From Haemaphysalis longicornis (lineage: Eukaryota; Arthropoda; Arachnida; Ixodida; Ixodidae): a stretch of 64,000 nucleotides of DNA. This document shows, piece after piece, positions 9,840-19,754 of this stretch. The stretch spans positions 41,942,245 through 42,006,244 of the forward strand of contig CM023450.1 of assembly GCA_013339765.2 (NCBI GenBank), in the 5' to 3' direction. Below the pieces are notes generated by a model. It had not been told where the DNA came from. It searched no databases and was given only the letters and a program-made list of their open reading frames with translations. How positions within the stretch are numbered: the first letter of the stretch is position 1; the number at the start of each line of letters is the position of its first letter. Made by a program: the position numbers and the translations under genes.

Positions 9840-12800
9840 ATGCGAGCTCTGCTGACTCTCGCGGCCTTCATAGGTATGCTGGGGGAGTCGAGCATGTAAT
9901 GTATGCCTGGGCACCTGGGAAGACGTGCGAATTGCGCACTATAGGCCTTTTCAACTCCTTCATTGCGCAAGTAGCCGTTTGGTCATCCGACCGTGCTAGC
10001 GGCTCTGTAACTGGCGCAGTCGACGGGGCAGTCAGACCGCGCATGCGCTACGCTGTCCAGGACATGTCCGAATAATTATCAGCATCGAGAATGAAGGGGT
10101 CTAATGGGTGGTTCATATACAGCATTGTTCTATTTTATCATGAGGTTCTCCGGAAATGTACTAGTTTGCTGGCACGAAAGCAAGTATCGTATCGTGTAGC
10201 CTCCCCATGAAATATCTTAACACAGAGTTGTGTTGTACGCCGGAAACTGATTCTATTTTGCGCATATTTATTAAACAGAGGTAGATTGTTAACAGCAAGA
10301 AGGAAAACAAAAATAATTCGACAGAGCGCCCTTGGCAGCAAATGATAACTTAATTAGGGTAATACAGCTTTTCTAAAGACATATTGTGCTGAAAAAGCCT
10401 TATACTTGAAGTGGTAAGGAGCTGGACAAAAATGCAAGGATCTCCACTCCGTGGATGATGGCGAGGGTGCGGAGTACGGGGACTCTAAATCACATCCAAG
10501 TTGCGCCCCGAGTGACATCCGATTTGCGCACCGACCTTTGAGCCGTGAGTTGCACCTTGATTATTCCCTAAATCGCTTGATGGTGGTGTGCGCACGGATG
10601 GACGCGGACGCAGATTGGGAGGGCATAATGTACTCCGCACCGTTACAGGCGAGGGAGGGAGTAAGCCGTTTGACTCTCTGGTACTAACTTGCGGTCGTAG
10701 CCCAGTGGGTAAGACGACTGACACTAACTCTGTCTGGTCTACCAGACACAGGCTCAAATCCTCTCGGTGCCTGTGTAATTCTTTGCGATCGTAAATGCTA
10801 TGAGCACGGACGCGGACGGACATTGTGCGGTCCTAAGGTACTCCGCACCTACAACTTTGCAGCAACCCCCGAAGTGGTAATTGTCGAATTAATGCTTGAG
10901 CCACTCCTCTAAACACCGAGCCCCTATAAGTCGGCCTACGAACTACACACAGGCGTTGCTGGAGAGGCATTTTTCAGGGGCTATAGAGGTTTTGATTGCC
11001 AATATAAAGGCGCCTCTCCATTAATAATCCCATACATCTATCCCAACGAAGCGCAGCGAGCCTCCTTAAAGTCGGTTTCAGTACCATACAGAAATGTATT
11101 GCTGGAAAGACATTTTATAGATACAGAACAGGCAGCTTTATATTAAAATATGAAGGCCCTACGACCTTTTATGCATCAATAGCATCTTCTTATGCGGCAA
11201 AAGTGTTACACATTAAGCTTTATAGCCGGAAAGACGACTTTCTAGTTGATTTTACGTAGAAATGCATTTAAAAAATCGCAAAATAAAAGTGGCGGTTACC
11301 CCCCCCCCCCCTCCCCCCGGATCCAGCGGCTTGCAGTTCGTGAAATTTAAGCATTTAAGTTAACTTTGAACTAAATTGTATCTCGTGAAGGCATTGACTA
11401 ACTCTCAATCCTCGTGAAGGGCATACTTTTATAATATGTCTGAAAAAACTCTGATGCCAATAGAACACGTACAGAAGCTTGCGGTGTACGCCACGGCTAC
11501 CATGATTAATGAAAAAAAGTACTCGCTTTTGAGGAAACCTGTTTATCCCGAATACGAGAGCTCAACTGTAATACAGCCGCTGGGAGTTTTTGGACATCAA
11601 CAGGGAGAGCAGAGCAAGGCGACATCACTGACAATAATTAGCGATCATCGCCACCACGCAGAGGTCCTCACGGTTATCTTTACAGAACCTGAACTTGCAG
11701 CTTTCTTTAATTTTTATTAGGGGCGAAGCCCCTTAGGGGCTCGGGCTGTAGGCGTCTTCTGTCGTCGTCGTCGTTTCGGTACCAAAACACCGGGCCACTT
11801 GTTTTCCAACGCTTCGCGCTAGAACGTAACGCGTACTAAAAGAACACACCGGTACACTCGTCTTCCAAAGCCTCACGCTAGAGCGCTTCGTGCTTCAAAG
11901 ACACGAGACCTCTACAGAAAAGCTGTATAACTCTACCCCCAACGGTTTCATCTCCGTGAGCAAAAACGCCAAGGCGCCGAGAATACACTTATAGACTGCA
12001 TGCTTCGCCCCTCCCCAGATTTCACGTTAATGGAGATGGCCCGGGATCTTTTATTGCTGAGTCATGCATGCGTACATTTTACTTTCCTCTGTGGCTTGTA
12101 ACACTACTTCGGCAGCTGCAAAATAGTACACATAACTGACACTAGACTCCCCTGCTTTGGTCTTTCCAGCCTGCGCCGCTTGGCCGGCAGCATCCCAGGA
12201 CAGCTCAACGGAGGCTCCTGACGTGGCCACGGACGAGCCTCCTCCCCCAGCAGTGGGCACGACGCCGCCGCCACCTCCGGGCATCAACCCGAACCACTCA
12301 TACTACCCGCCCAGCTACAGGCCACACTTTAACGGCTACAACCCCAACAGCTACTGGAATCGCTACCCGAGTCATGGTTACTATCCTTCGCGTCCCTGGT
12401 CCTACCGGCCTCCCGCCTACCATCCTCCCCCGACCACTTACGAGTGGTGGAAGCAGTTCAACAGGAGGCCCTCGTTCGAGCATGGCGGATGGAGCGGCGT
12501 CGGTGGAGGCTACGACTCTTCGCCGTCCCCCAACGGCTACGGGTACTGGCAACCGTACTACGTTGCCGTCGGCTACTACAGGAGGAGCAGCTATGCGCCC
12601 AGCCCACCAATCGCCAGCCGCGGCAGCGATAGCTACGGTGCAGCTTATCCTTACATCATGGGCTATGATAAGTTCGGGTACCCGTACTACAGGAGCAGCA
12701 ATTACGGAGGGGGCCTTTATGGTAGCAGCATTGGCTACGGTGGCTATTCTGGCTCTTACAGTCCAAGCTACTACGGAAGTTACGCCCCGTCTTACCCAGG

Positions 12801-14479
12801 GGCTTATCCTTATTCTTACCCAAGCTATCATGGCTACAGTCCAAGTGGTTACGGAAGTTCCGCCCCATCTTATCAAGGGAGTTATCCCTATTCTAATCAA
12901 GGCAGCTACCCGGCCGCAGGCGGTAGCCACGGAGTCTACCCGTATTATGCCAGTCATGGAAGCTACCCCTACTCTGGGGGCTACCCTTATTACGGAAGTT
13001 ATTCTTACTATGGAAGCGCCCACGGGGGCCAGCCACAACACGCAAGCGGGTATCCGTATCACGGAAATGGCCACGGTAGCTATTACGGACACAGTGGGGG
13101 CCAAATAGGCCCTTCCTCTTACTACCCTGCTAACTACGGTAGTTATCAAGGATATGGTTACGGTTATGGATATCCGTATTATAGCTATGGAAGCGGTTAC
13201 AACTACGGCAGTGGAGGATATTCGACAGGTAAGTACAGCGGAGGCGGACTGTACCCTAACGGTAATCACTATCATCGCTACTACCCGGACTACAACAGAA
13301 ATTACTACTCAGGAACGAAATCGCGGTTGGTACGAGTGTACTTACTACCCTACAGCGGTTAACAAAGGCTACACGCTCTCGGGATCAGAAGGCGTGAAGC
13401 AAAAAGTAGACGTATCCAAGCAGAACGCCGACAAGATAACGAAAACTTTCACTCGAAGGTCTATTGGAGACTTACTGAAGAGCTCCGAAGACGCCAGCCA
13501 AGACGCTAAGAGACCCAACTCTCGTGGGCCCATTTATGATCTCTCAAACGATGGTTTAGGCGCCGGCATGTTGCTTCTAGGCGACGGCAGTGCTCCGAAA
13601 AAGGACCTTCAGGCCACCGACGGCGTCTTCCAGGCGGCGGACAAAGCGACACCATCCAAGATCGACTTTCTGAGCCAGGTGTTCGGACTAGACTCGAACG
13701 GCAGCGACCAGCGCATCACAGCCGAGATGGTGGAAACCTTCGAGCGAAGAATGACGGCCATGAACCGAATGTTTGAGGAACTGCTGACACCCAAGGATAT
13801 ACAGGACAACGGCGACTACTTCGCGAGGCGCGTCAGGGCGTACCGGAAGCTCATAAACCAAATACAGCAGCGTGGCACCATGGATGACGGGTCGCCCAAC
13901 GAAGTCGATCCGCAGGAGACGCTGGAAAGACTGAGGACCATCGAGCGCGAGCTAGACGACCGCCGGAGAAGGGCGCTGCGCACACTGTACCACGCCCTAA
14001 CGGACTCGGATCTCACGGTGTCTGACAAGCTCAAGGTGCTGGCGACCGTCTACAAGTTCGCCAAAGAAGGCATCAGCGAAGAAACCGTCGAAGCCTCCGA
14101 AACTACCGAGAAAGGCTCCGCTTCATCGGAGAAAGATGTTAGTGCAACGCTGAACGAGGACCGATCTTCAATGTCGGACGAAAGCACGAAAGACTTCTAC
14201 GACCGGCTGGAGAAGGTCGTCGAAATGATTCGGAACGCGGGGCGTGCGGCGAGCGACGAAGGAGCCGTGGACCCATCCAAAAGTTCTTCCGCCTCTGCGT
14301 CAGCCTCCAGCAGCTCCGAGTCATCCAGCTCCGAGTCATCCAGTTCCGAGTCATCAGACTCTGGTGAAAAAGCAAAGTTCGAGCTCAAAGGCTCGGTCAG
14401 CCTGGCGGTCAACGTGCAAGGGAGGTCTGACATGGGCACCAACACCATTAACAATTTTATGAAGGCAATGCTGTCGTGA
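9840..14479 (+). CDS. Secreted Tyr/Gly/Ser-rich low-complexity protein with helical C-terminal half (frame interrupted near 13300)
   Basis: Exon 1 (9840-9873) encodes MRALLTLAAFI. A GTATGC donor at 9874 pairs with a TTTCCAG acceptor before 12170 in matching phase, giving a signal peptide that ends about ...ACAAWPAAS. The mature part starts with a Pro/Glu segment, then about 340 residues of Tyr, Gly, Ser and Pro repeats (YPYYGSY-like). This frame stops at 13362. The next frame starts effectively near 13315 (NRGWYECTYYP), gives about 390 residues and ends at 14479. It has long charged helices (FERRMTAMNRMFEELL, ARRVRAYRKLINQIQQRG, LERLRTIERELDDRRRRA) and a Ser/Glu-rich tail. Two joins are possible: a one-base indel near GAACGAAATCG, or a 70-bp intron at 13229-13298 (GTAAGT...ACAACAG, phase-compatible, 757 residues). 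I favour the indel, because the would-be intron still encodes Tyr/Gly-rich sequence. I recognise no named family. The composition suggests an extracellular matrix, cuticle, cement or egg-coat role (inference). Confidence 0.75.
10466..10849. mobile_element. Small inverted-ended element with tRNA-like core, in intron 1 of the secreted-protein gene
   Basis: GGTGCGGAGTAC at 10466-10477 is perfectly inverted as GTACTCCGCACC at 10838-10849. A third copy of the box lies near 10630. At about 10692-10771 a forward tRNA-like stretch has TAGCCCAGTGGGTA (A box) and GGCTCAAATCC (B box). I see no clear target duplication. Confidence 0.5.
11720..12011. repeat. Dispersed repeat E with GGGGCGAAGC inverted ends
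   Basis: GGGGCGAAGC at 11720-11729 is inverted as GCTTCGCCCC at 12002-12011, giving a 292-bp unit. A fragment recurs at 9105-9175. It lies in intron 1 of the secreted-protein gene. Confidence 0.6.
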
Positions 14480-14493
14480 GGCTCGAACTAATG

Positions 14494-14499
14494 AATAAA
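14494..14499 (+). terminator. Poly(A) signal AATAAA of the secreted-protein gene
   Basis: A canonical AATAAA starts 15 bases after the stop codon at 14479, which supports this as the true 3' end of the gene. Confidence 0.7.
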
Positions 14500-14739
14500 T
14501 CTGCTTCTACCAGGTCTTTAGCTTTTGCGGGATTTTTACAGCTAATTTACACAGAACAAATAATTGCAAGCTTCTCAAGCTTCGGGTGGTCATCCAAGGA
14601 CAATGCCCTTCTCACGCAGCCGCTATATTGATGCCAGAGAAGCGCTTCGGGAGTCGCGTCTTTCCATACAGCTCTTTCCGTCACCTCACTCAGCTATACT
14701 AAGCCATTCCTTCCTACTCCTCACATGATAGACAAATTT

Positions 14740-15176
<437 letters not shown>

Positions 15177-15177
<1 letters not shown>

Positions 15178-15360
15178 GGGTAACGGAGTAGATACCGAGA
15201 GACAGGACTAGAAGAAGGAGGACTCGATGGAAAGGCGAAATTAAAAAATTCGGAAGCAAAGAATGGACTCGGGCACAGCGGGACAGAAGCGGGTGGAGGT
15301 CAATGGGGGAGGCCTTCGTCCCGCAGGGGACCTAAATAGGCTGTTGTTGATGGTGATGGT
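15177..15360 (+). mobile_element. RTE LINE 3' end fragment
   Basis: The segment matches 5985-6172: GTAGATACCGAGAGACAGGA, ACTCGATGGA, GACTCGGGCACAGCGGGA, GGAGGTCAATGGGGGAGGCC, then a GTT/GAT-rich tail. It is strongly 5'-truncated. Confidence 0.8.
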
Positions 15361-15440
15361 ACTGTTAATTAACGTTTTTAATTATTGCAGTTATGCGTGT
15401 GATTGTAATGTATAAATTGTAGAGGATCATCAGTCAACGT

Positions 15441-16031
15441 GATATCCAGCGTTATATTTGCGAAAACGTGATTGCCCGCAGACCTACGGGCTGAGTACTT
15501 CAGTCCTGTGGACGCGCGCATCTGGATCTAGTCGGCTGCAAAGCGCCGCAAAGTCATGCCCCGTGTTGACGTCATTCAGAGCTGTACAGTCGGAATCAAT
15601 TTGAAGGTGGTCGCTCTGTTGGCAAAGAAACAAGCAGCAGAAACGTGTCACGGGTTGTATCATGCAAGAGACAACGAGGGGAAGAAGGCACTGCTACCTT
15701 TATCTCCAATGTTCTGGAAATGGCCGCTGAGCAGGTTGAAAGGCCAGCTGAGCGCTGCTCCTGCAATCACCTTCAAATCCATCCCGATTTCACGTCACAT
15801 GTACGCCGTCCTACTTTCCGTTCGAGACAAGATAAAGCCATGGCCGCGGGCTACAGCGGAGACGTCAACACGGGGGCATGGCTTTGCGGCGCTTTGCAGC
15901 CGCCGAGCTCCAGATGCGCGCGTACAGACCACTGAAGTTGAATTCTTCAACATTTCCGCTAGATTTGACCAAACGTGATTGCCCGTAGGTCTGCGGGCAA
16001 TCACATTTTCGCAAATCTAACGCTGGGTATC
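15441..16031. mobile_element. Long-armed foldback element, about 590 bp
   Basis: The two ends are extended inverted copies. The left has ATCCAGCGTTATATTTGCGA, GTGATTGCCCGCAGACC and a block GCGCGCATCTGGA to GTGTTGACGTC. The complement of the right has the same blocks in the same order, with an indel. Arms are about 130-165 bp. The right end also contains a nested GTGATTGCCCG...CGGGCAATCAC hairpin. I see no transposase and did not resolve a target duplication. Confidence 0.75.
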
Positions 16032-16033
16032 GG

Positions 16034-16790
16034 GTTCTCTGATAATGCTCTGCAATTTCCACATTGCAATAACAAACCTAATACTAGCTAATCCCTAACC
16101 TAAATAGCTATCGGAGCTCGTTTTAATACGACAGCCACGGCCCCTGTTCACTTCACGTAAGAAAAACAATTGTACCTCCGAAAGCATATTTTTTAAAGAT
16201 TACTTGAAGTCTTCTCTGCAACACCCTGTATACGGCCGTGTCACTTCGGCAGATCGTCTCGATACAATGCGCCTGAGACATCACACTCGCAAACGGAACG
16301 TTTTAGCCATTGAGACCTTGCAGAGAGTTAAAAAAAAAAGCAAATTGGACTCCCTCCCCACTTCCGGCGACCGTGTCTGCAAACGCCATCTGTATCACCG
16401 CGGAAGGCCTGAGGTGGTCTCCCCTGCTGAAAGCTGTGCAGTGTCTCCTGCAAGGACACCGGCGCCCGCCTGCGGTAATGAAAACTGCACGACAAAAAAA
16501 GGGAATTCCAGCTGTCTCAGTGCTCGCTGTGCACTTGTGTCTCGAGTTGCATTTGTTCATGTACTTTTGTTGGGTTTTAGGCACTTCAATCTCTTTCCTC
16601 GTCAAACTGTACATAGTGAACAAAGTGCTTCCGAGAACGGAAAGCCAAGCAGTCGTTCACGTGGACATGGTCACACTTCAGGTAATTACTGCAGCGTGTT
16701 TCACCTATATAACTGCGCATACAATTAAGAGAAAAAAAATTTTGCAGAGGTTCACAGAGAATTGTCTACACTGCGTAGCACCCTTATGTC
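16034..16790. other. Gene-free stretch, nothing recognised
   Basis: Two overlapping forward frames (16204-16728 and 16310-16801) and a reverse one show no known motif. No exon boundary is convincing. Confidence 0.35.
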
Positions 16791-16969
16791 GCTTGGCTTG
16801 AATGTAAGTTCTTTACAGCCAAATTTTTTTTGTTTTTTTCTGAATCGTGCATGGCAAATTATCTCTATTTGCGCCAGTGAAACGATTCGAGACGCAAATT
16901 TCGCGAAATGTGCATTATTGTGGAAATGCAGGGCGTTACACGGTTTTCATTTTCCGTAATCATATTTTT

Positions 16970-17157
16970 CTTCGGTAAAGCTTGATGTCGGGGTAGTTGG
17001 TGTAACATGCTCTTCAAGGTGAGTTGCGCTTGTTATGATAACAGAGATGAACACGGGGGAAAAAACGTACACTTTCACAAGAAGACATTGTGAAAGTGTA
17101 CGTTCTTTTCCTGTGTCCATCTCTGTTATCATAACAAGCGCAACTCACCTTGAAGAG
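16970..17157. mobile_element. Foldback insertion with 75-bp arms and a 9-bp target duplication
   Basis: Bases 17007-17160 form a near-perfect palindrome with a loop of only a few bases. Arm text includes TCTTCAAGGTGAGTTGCGCT, TGTTATGATAACAGAGATG and ACGTACACTTTCACAA. CATATTTTT at 16961-16969 recurs at 17158-17166, and the flanks match the tandem unit on either side, so this is an insertion into the array. Confidence 0.7.
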
Positions 17158-17440
17158 CATATTTTTTTATTTTCAGTTTTTGTCAAATTGCGTTCGACCA
17201 ATTTGCATTTACGTTATTACAACGATTACATTTGGAACTTTAGAAAAATCTGCGCAATTGTGGAAATGCAGGGCGTTACACGGTCAGCCATTTCCCGCAT
17301 TTTTTTTATATTTTTCTTATTTTTTAGTGTTTCAAAATTTCATTTGACGAATTATCTCTATCTACGCTAATATAACGATTAGGGGTGGAACTTACGCGAA
17401 ATCTGCATTATTGTGGAAATGCAGGGCATTACACATTTCG

Positions 17441-17745
17441 CTCTCTTCTTGTCCTAGAAGAGAGCGGAGTGGGTCAGGGAACAAACGCGTGTTAGGGACA
17501 TATTAGTAGAAATTAAGAAGAAGAAATGGACGTGGGCAGGGCATGTAATGCGAAGGCAAGATAACCGTTAGAGAAGGCAAGCGTTGCAGGGGGGGGGGGG
17601 GGGGGGGCAGCAGAAAGTTAGATGGGCAGATAAGAGTTGCAGGGATAAATTGGTCGCAGTTAGCACAGAACCGGGATAAATGGAGATTAATGGGAGAGGC
17701 CTTTGCCCTGCTGTGGGCATAGATAGGCTGGTGATGATGATGATG
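17441..17745 (+). mobile_element. 5'-truncated RTE LINE insertion with 10-bp target duplication
   Basis: The RTE 3' sequence (CGGAGTGGGTCAGGGAACAA, AAGAAATGGACGTGGGCAGG, ending GATGATGATGATG) is bounded by ACACATTTCG at 17431-17440 and 17746-17755. Its 5' end begins CTCTCTTCTTGTCC, the inverse of the AGAAGAGAG that follows, a snapback at the 5' junction. It contains a 19-G run at 17589-17607. Confidence 0.85.
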
Positions 17746-17964
17746 ACACATTTCGCGCATTTTTGTAATTTTTCTATATTTTTGTTATTTCTTACTTTTT
17801 TCGAAACTTCGTTCATTATTTACGCTATTATGACGATTACAGATGCAAATTCCGTGATATCTGCATTTTTGTGGAAATGCAGGGCGTTACACGGTCCTGG
17901 CTGGTGAGGGGGGAGGGGTTCTCAGCCAAGAATTAAAAAAACAAAGTTGAGAAATTTATGGTAC

Positions 17965-18031
17965 CTATTACTATATATATGATATAGATTCTATTATATA
18001 TATATATATACTATATATATATATAATATAT

Positions 18032-18072
<41 letters not shown>
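17965..18072. repeat. (TA)n microsatellite
   Basis: An imperfect TA-rich run of about 105 bp. Confidence 0.9.
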
Positions 18073-18076
<4 letters not shown>

Positions 18077-18162
18077 TAGTAGAGACAGAGACAAGCGAGA
18101 AAGACGTAGAAAATAAAAATAAGTTTACTGACGTTTCAGGGAGAGGACTCCCTTTCTTCAGA

Positions 18163-18467
18163 GTGGAGGTCGTGGGTTCAGATCCCACCTGGCGGGCATT
18201 TTTTCTCCACTTTCCTTCTTTCTAAATTCTTTATCGGTTTCTATGACCTACCAAATCCTCCCCTTTGCTTTCCGAGGTTTTCTTGACTGCCAACCCTTAT
18301 TTCTGTCTTATTTTCAACGAGCTTTTGTAGTAAGTCATTTATTATCCTTGAAACAGATGCAATTTTTTTAAGAAAGTGGAGAAAAGCATGCCCTCCGGGT
18401 GGGATCCGAACCTACGACCTCCAGATTTATGCGTCTAGTGCGATGACCACTACGCTACCAGCGGGGC
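18163..18467. repeat. Inverted pair of tRNA-Met-like ends
   Basis: On the minus strand 18467-18390 reads like a tRNA: TAGCGTAGTGG A box, a stem CTAGA/TCTGG around a 7-base loop CGCATAA (CAT at the anticodon position, but G where U33 is expected), GGTTCGGATCC B box and a partly pairing acceptor stem. The 3' half of the same structure occurs on the plus strand at 18163-18200. Both halves continue into TTTTTCTCCACTTTC-like text, so the inverted identity extends about 50 bp. Degenerate tRNA-derived element. Confidence 0.6.
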
Positions 18468-18494
18468 TGTGCCTTTCTGGGGTATTTATATGTA

Positions 18495-19006
18495 AGTTAA
18501 TTGTTTCCTGCACTTGGGGTGGTCGGGCCACCGTCGGCACGCCACTAAGTTTCTCGGGGAACCTCAACAACTTTCCCATACGGTGCAAACGCTGCCTTGA
18601 TTTGTTCGTCCGTCACATTGTGCAGCACCCAATGCAGTTTGATGCGACAGACTTGGTTGCACAAGTCAATAACCAAACATCGGTGACCGACGACGCTTAT
18701 CTCGTGCTTTGCCAGCAGTAGCCTCTTTGCTTCTTCGGTCTTCAATGTCACTGCCCAAATTTGATTCATTTGGAAAATTCCCAAGGCAACATCGGGGAGG
18801 ACGCTTTCATGAAGCAACGCATCTCTAAAATCTTCGACACGGTACGGCCGTGCTTTGACGTCGGCGTGAAGGAATACAGTATTCAAAACAACTGACCCTG
18901 TTGGCAGAGGTGGCAAAATAATGCTGTAGTCCTGGTTTCCTTGTTCAATCCTGTTTCCGCGGCCCATCTGGGCCGCTGCAGCCGCTCGTGACGAGCCCGT
19001 AATCAC
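18495..19006 (-). pseudogene. LINE ORF1 (gag-like, RNA-binding) fragment
   Basis: The minus-strand frame (153 codons from 19006 to 18545) ends HWVLHNVTDEQIKAAFAPYG and KVVEVPRET, then an in-frame stop, then WRADGG. This is the pattern of the RRM-like part of LINE ORF1 proteins (reading: VLxNVpdExixxxFxpYGxVxeVxRET, W). A preceding domain (RVEDFRDALL, VALGIFQMNQIWAVTLKTEE) fits the same ORF1 type. It has no zinc knuckles and no RT nearby, so it is a truncated copy. Confidence 0.5.
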
Positions 19007-19031
19007 ACTTCCGCACTCTCCTCGGTCATAA

Positions 19032-19754
19032 GCCAGCGCTGACAGAGACGGAAATATAAATTATAAAATGTATAGCCAGTTTACATTTTTATTTAGTTTT
19101 AGCACTCCAAGCATCTTAGATGACTATTTCTTGAATAGCGCTCGTGCAGGAAGCGTTTTGCAAATTCCACAAATATCTCATCTCTAGCGGCTGCATTCTT
19201 TAGGCGCAAAAGTGCCTCCCGCACCTTGGCTATACGCTGTAAATAAAAGTTTAGGTTGATTTTAATTCCTTAGTTTCTACGTTAACTTCGCTTTCTCTTC
19301 TCCCGCCTTCAGTTGGCCTTAGATTTTTCTACTAGCGTAGCAGTCAGCGAAGCGCCGCATGCGCGCTTGTGTGAAGCGACTTGGACTTAGAGCTTGATAC
19401 GGTATACGTACTAATAAACTAAAGGCACATTCTTCCTGGCACAAACGTGTGTTGGCTTTTTTTTTCAACTGAGCGAACGAATTGCTACGACCCGCCGGCG
19501 GTGGGCCGACTGATTCTGTCGGAGGGCGGCGAGCCGTGCAGTAGCGCAGTCAAACAGTCTCATTTTGACGTCATACGAAACGTCATAGAAAATCGGCAAG
19601 GAGGATACAGAAAGGAGGACAGCATTTTCGAATTGATTTTTCTACTTAATAAAGTCGCGTAAACGCAGCGAGAGTGGTCGAAACATTAAGACTTCAGACT
19701 AAAATTTGCGTCAGCACTCCCGCAGTGTTTACAAATCACTTCAGTGTCCCTTAA
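19032..19754. mobile_element. T2/Kolobok-like family A, copy 2 (right part)
   Basis: From AGCCAGCGCTG onwards this stretch follows 4330-5148 at clearly related sequence (GGAAATATAAA, CAGTTTACA, TTTTCGAATTGATTTTT). It ends TTTACAAATCACTTCAGTGTCCC|TTAA at 19751-19754. The left half is missing or replaced by the adjacent LINE ORF1 fragment. Confidence 0.7.

Larger units (their letters stand above)
16795..17895 (+). repeat. Tandem array of about 150-bp units carrying two nested insertions
   Basis: The string TGTGGAAATGCAGGGC plus RTTACAC ends four units, at about 16943, 17283, 17434 and 17894. Units 2-3 are 151 bp apart. The longer gaps are explained by a 188-bp foldback insertion (16970-17157) and a 305-bp RTE insertion (17441-17745). 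Units share an AT-rich start, ACGATTA or ACGATTC, and an AAATCTGCATTATTG-like end. This is a small satellite-like array. Confidence 0.8.

Noticed and set aside
11436..11720. 94-codon forward frame in intron 1 of the secreted-protein gene
   Set aside because: No recognisable motif, no splice support, and it abuts a dispersed repeat.
12298..13275. 325-codon minus-strand open frame
   Set aside because: It is the antisense shadow of the Tyr/Gly-rich exon, where codon composition removes stops on the opposite strand.
16795..17895. Regularly spaced repeats resembling a CRISPR array
   Set aside because: Units are about 150 bp and tandem without unique spacers, and the context is eukaryotic.
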